Under the pieces are notes generated by a model. It was not told where the DNA came from. It made no database searches and worked only from the letters and a program-made list of their open reading frames with translations. Of a stretch of 64,000 nt of DNA, positions 60,941 through 64,000 are shown piece by piece; the first letter of the stretch is position 1, and each line of letters begins with the position of its first letter. A program made the translations under genes and the position numbers. The stretch spans positions 248,001 through 312,000 of the forward strand of contig WION01000031.1 in the NCBI GenBank assembly GCA_015039365.1. Direction: 5' to 3'. The stretch is from Amanita rubescens. Taxonomy: Eukaryota > Basidiomycota > Agaricomycetes > Agaricales > Amanitaceae.

Positions 60941-61155
60941 GCGACAGTGACTCTGTTCTCGTCTTGATTGTCCCTACCATTGTGAGCGAGCAAATTTCAC
61001 ATGTTTCTCATAGCTAACGTGCTAGTATTGCTCATTCGTCAGTTTATTACCTTTCACCCTTCGCGATACATAGAGACTTCGGACATCGTTAGCGCTATTT
61101 GGCTCTCATGCTTATACATAAATCAACCATGTATTAAATGAGTATGTACAGATGC

Positions 61156-62954
61156 TTACTCTCCATCGCTGACATCGTCGTCGCTGTCGTTGTCGTGATT
61201 TATTTTCCTTTTGTTAGCAATCGCCTTGCTAGTGCGAGACTTAGTCGCCTTAATCGCCTTGGTCGCTGTCGAACCGCCCATCCGCTTAACAACCTCCCTG
61301 ACTTCGTTCGCCAATTCTCTTTCATCGGTGTCCGAAAGGTTAGGGTGACTTCCTGTTTCAACGCCTGCTAAACGCTGCAAGACCTGTATCTCCTTCCCCC
61401 ATACTTCTCTTGGCTTTTCAAATGATGGCGTCTCGAGTATGAGAGGAATGCCCTGAACCCGATGATCGCTTAGAATGTGAGCAAATGTTCGGATTCCAAG
61501 GAAACCTCTGAGGGATTCAAGAACATAAGTAAGACACCATTGTAAGGCAAGAAAAACATACAGCCCGATGTTTTCGTGCCTGTCCCGCTTAGAACCGACA
61601 TCAACCTTTGAGTCGTTGAGGTGCATCCCCCGTAAATACTTCAAGCCTACTTTCTCGTCAAATTCGGATACTAGGGGATGGGGTGAGCATCGATCCTTTC
61701 GTTAACCGCGCGCATACGTACGCATTGCACTATTAGAACATGAATTTAGTGGAGACTTTTCAATAACTATGGACTTACTTCCAACCTTCCTTCGTGCGGA
61801 TGTCATAACCCTGTAAAGTATTGAGTTAGATGTCAAGTTGGAGAAAGGAAAACGCACCGCCGCAAACATATGGCCTATTCGAAATTTATGTATCGGTGAT
61901 CAACTATATGGCACAACGGGCCTGAGGCGACGTACAGGAATCCAGACATACACCGACCCTAGATTTGTCTTCCACGAGGTTGATTGTTCCCGCTAGCTCT
62001 GCGTAGTTTGAACCTATAACATTCCCTGATCCTGCCTGAATTGAGCAAGTGAGTGTGATGGAGACAGGGTGAAGATAGACCAACCATATTCTCAATGACA
62101 ATTTTCACATGTTGTGTTTCCTTATGGGCCCGGTTAATGCCTTCAGCAATGTAAGATATACACTCGGCGGTGCTAATGGCACCGACGGTAGATCCTGGAC
62201 TATTAGAAAAAAGGTTTAGAAACGCAGAACAGCACGCGAACCAACTTACTGAAAGTTGTACAACTCGAGACCAAGCTGTTCACAACGTTTCAGATCGTCG
62301 ATAAAACACTCGTAAGATTTTTCACGTTTTGCGCTATAAAATGCGGAATGCATGAGGCAGATACATGCGTAAGAAAATTGTAGCGCACGCATCGGGATTC
62401 CCCAGGTTGACGAGATAGCTCCCATGGGGAAGAATGACGCTAGTCGCGTAGTCGTACCGTTTCAGGCGCGATTTGAACAAAGAAATGGATTCTTCAGTTA
62501 GTGGAGGGCCATTCCATTTACGCTGGCTCTTGAGGAAGAGGGCGAACGCGTTAGCGCTGTCCGAGAGGAATGTTTAAGTCTGCAACCTGACTGTTGCATA
62601 TGAAGACGCACCCAATTGCCGCAGCATTCAACACTGCATTTTCTACACCACCCGCACTCGATACGTGTGCTCCAATTTTCCATGGACAGCCTTTGTTTCT
62701 GTCGAGAAATTCTGTATCGTCCGCATCAAGTACTTTGGCCTTTCGTTTTCGGGATGTTTGAGGTGGAGGGTGAACGTCCGCTTCGCTCCGAGCTTAGAAA
62801 AAAGTCAGCTTGTGCATGCTGGGAAACAGTTGGGAACGAAACTCGCAGTGGCAATCGTTTTCTTGCTCGCACGGGCCGAGTCAGGCTTGTTCGCGTCGTG
62901 CGCCTCTGGTTCCACTACAACTTCCCTCGTTGCTAGACGTGCAGATCTCCTCAT
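61156..62954 (-). CDS. APN1: AP endonuclease APN1 / endonuclease IV (eleven exons, 425 aa)
   Basis: Zinc-dependent AP endonuclease of base-excision repair that cleaves 5' of abasic sites. Exons (minus): 62954-62843, 62792-62612, 62556-62389, 62333-62250, 62199-62085, 62035-61936, 61874-61858, 61810-61779, 61729-61722, 61670-61562 and 61507-61156. Introns are 47-61 nt, and phases agree throughout. Family blocks in order: [43 protein letters not shown] (metal His), [21 protein letters not shown] (Glu), GVCLDSCHMFAAGYD (Asp, His), [11 protein letters not shown] (His), [11 protein letters not shown] (Asp, His) and [11 protein letters not shown] (Glu). All metal ligands are visible. N- and C-terminal extensions are basic ([21 protein letters not shown]) and likely nuclear-targeting. 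Two exons are only 17 and 8 bp. Confidence 0.9.
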
Positions 62955-63178
62955 GATGTACGCTGAACTGTTTGAGTGTTTGATACGTGCCAAGAAGCTG
63001 GTCTGGAAGAACCTTGGCGAACCGGGCAACAAGGGCATAAACCTGACCCAGTATGCGTCTGTGTTTTGCCACGTCCAGAAAGTCTGATTTATCAAATTCG
63101 TATTCTAACACTTCCGTTCGGAGGACAGGTCTCTCGTCACTTGAAATACACAAGTACGATCCCTGAACTATTCAACGC

Positions 63179-63803
63179 TCATCTACATTGCCCCATGCTC
63201 CGGGCGTCCCTTTCCAACCACAGTTGATCCCGCACTGATGGCATCCACGGATCCAAGTGGTCAAAATACCACTTCGGTCGCACAGAAGGATCAAGTTTCA
63301 GCTCTTCCTTCAACATCGAAATGACATCTTCTTCGTCCCGCTCAACTTTGAGCTGCTTCCCTCTCATTGTATAGTTTGAATACAACTCAAGGACGAATCG
63401 GCAGTCAGTGGTCGGTCCGAAGGGGACGCGGAGCCCGAGTGGATAGCGAACTTTCTCCGATAAAGTGGGGAGTTCGCACATGAAACGTTCAGGATCCCTA
63501 CTGTTTCGTTCCGTATATTCGCGGAGATCGCTAGCTTCAAGGGGAATCCCATAATGAACGATGGGGGGATTTGGATTCGATTTCGTAACACGGAACTCGT
63601 CACCTAACTGTTCCATGGGGCATCGCGGTGCATACGCCTTGAGAAGCTTCTGCTCGTCAAGACACGGCAAGTTTATGTCAGTAAGAAATAACAGGTGAAG
63701 GTTGAACATACAGCCTTACAGGGCGACGCTGTAAACGTAACTGGTGCAGAGCTTTCCAGGTCTTTTCGTCTGCCGCATCCGAGTCGGAGTCGCTGTCAGC
63801 CAT
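63179..63803 (-). CDS. Hypothetical protein with acidic N-terminus (two exons, 184 aa)
   Basis: Exon 1 is 63803-63720 (MADSDSDSDAADEKTWKALH to RRP). The intron 63719-63650 has a GTAAGG donor, an ACTGAC branch region and a GAGCAG acceptor. Exon 2 is 63649-63179. The frame is clean across the join. The protein starts with Ser-Asp repeats, is charged throughout (KVERDEEDVISMLKEELKLD) and contains PKWYFDHLDPWMP near the C-terminus. No membrane segment or known catalytic motif is seen. It ends about 225 bp from the APN1 start, on the same strand. Function is not recognised. Confidence 0.6.
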
Positions 63804-63809
63804 GGTATA

Positions 63810-64000
63810 GCAAGAAATGAAGGTATTCCAGAGACGGTGATAATGGGAGGAAACAAGCCTCGCCGCAATGGTAGTAGGGGCGTGCAAAAAAAAAGGCCCT
63901 GAGGTTTTTTACGTGATAATGCTAACATATCGGTTCCAAGTTGGAGGACAGGTCCGATCTCGTCACTCAGTGATGTACATAAATAGGATACATTGCCCAC
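63810..64000. other. Upstream region of the last gene, window edge
   Basis: Non-coding so far as can be seen. Contains an A run near 63888. Confidence 0.4.

Overview
The window looks like nuclear DNA of a filamentous basidiomycete, most likely an Agaricomycete. Genes are intron-rich, with GT-AG introns of mostly 47-75 nt and CTAAC/CTGAC-like branch points. It contains NACHT-ankyrin genes of the mushroom type, a conserved mushroom protein of unknown function, an Ariadne (RBR) relic and a many-exon endonuclease IV gene. I see no bacterial operons, CRISPR arrays or rRNA. All gene models were spliced by eye from reading frame and splice signals.

Region 1 (1-23.8 kb) is a tandem array. One unit holds a leader of about 1 kb, a plus-strand NACHT-ankyrin NLR gene, and a convergent minus-strand ubiquitin hydrolase (USP10/Ubp3 family). 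Three complete NLR genes are present: NLR1 at 1285-4696, NLR2 at 8513-12427 and NLR3 at 16675-20564. Each has a 25-bp exon carrying the Walker A motif and ends in 16, 22 or 21 near-identical 33-residue ankyrin repeats. Four hydrolase copies are interleaved with them. The last (20853-23838) is intact. One (12727-15470) has a broken N-terminus but an intact catalytic core. One (4967-7470) has lost its catalytic cysteine box. The first is cut by the window edge. The NLR blocks are almost free of CpG, while the sequence on both sides is CpG-rich.

Region 2 (23.8-44.6 kb) is a mosaic of segmental duplications and mobile DNA. It holds two paralogous genes (32506-33802 and 40988-42287) for proteins with a signal peptide, an RG-rich stretch, NLS-like basic clusters and a protein-kinase-like core. 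It also holds an Ariadne-type RBR ubiquitin ligase pseudogene, broken by a 929-bp pogo-like element with terminal inverted repeats and TA target duplications. Other contents are inverted copies of the NLR leader and hydrolase 5' end, a large inverted-repeat element (29.5-31.4 kb), a minisatellite, and a two-exon gene of unknown function at 27732-28375.

Region 3 (44.6-64 kb) is gene-poor until about 59 kb, apart from a conserved low-complexity protein at 52073-52933. It then returns to ordinary genes: an N-acetylglucosamine-kinase relic, a small proline-rich membrane or secreted protein (60480-60940), an APN1-type AP endonuclease with 11 exons including 8-bp and 17-bp micro-exons, and an acidic-N-terminus hypothetical protein.

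The most interesting biology is the NLR array: tandem, internally homogenised repeat receptors that differ mainly at a few positions per repeat, as expected of a fungal nonself-recognition system. It lies beside a duplicated family of secreted kinase-like proteins. Any functional link between NLRs, hydrolases and kinase-like proteins is inference from position only.
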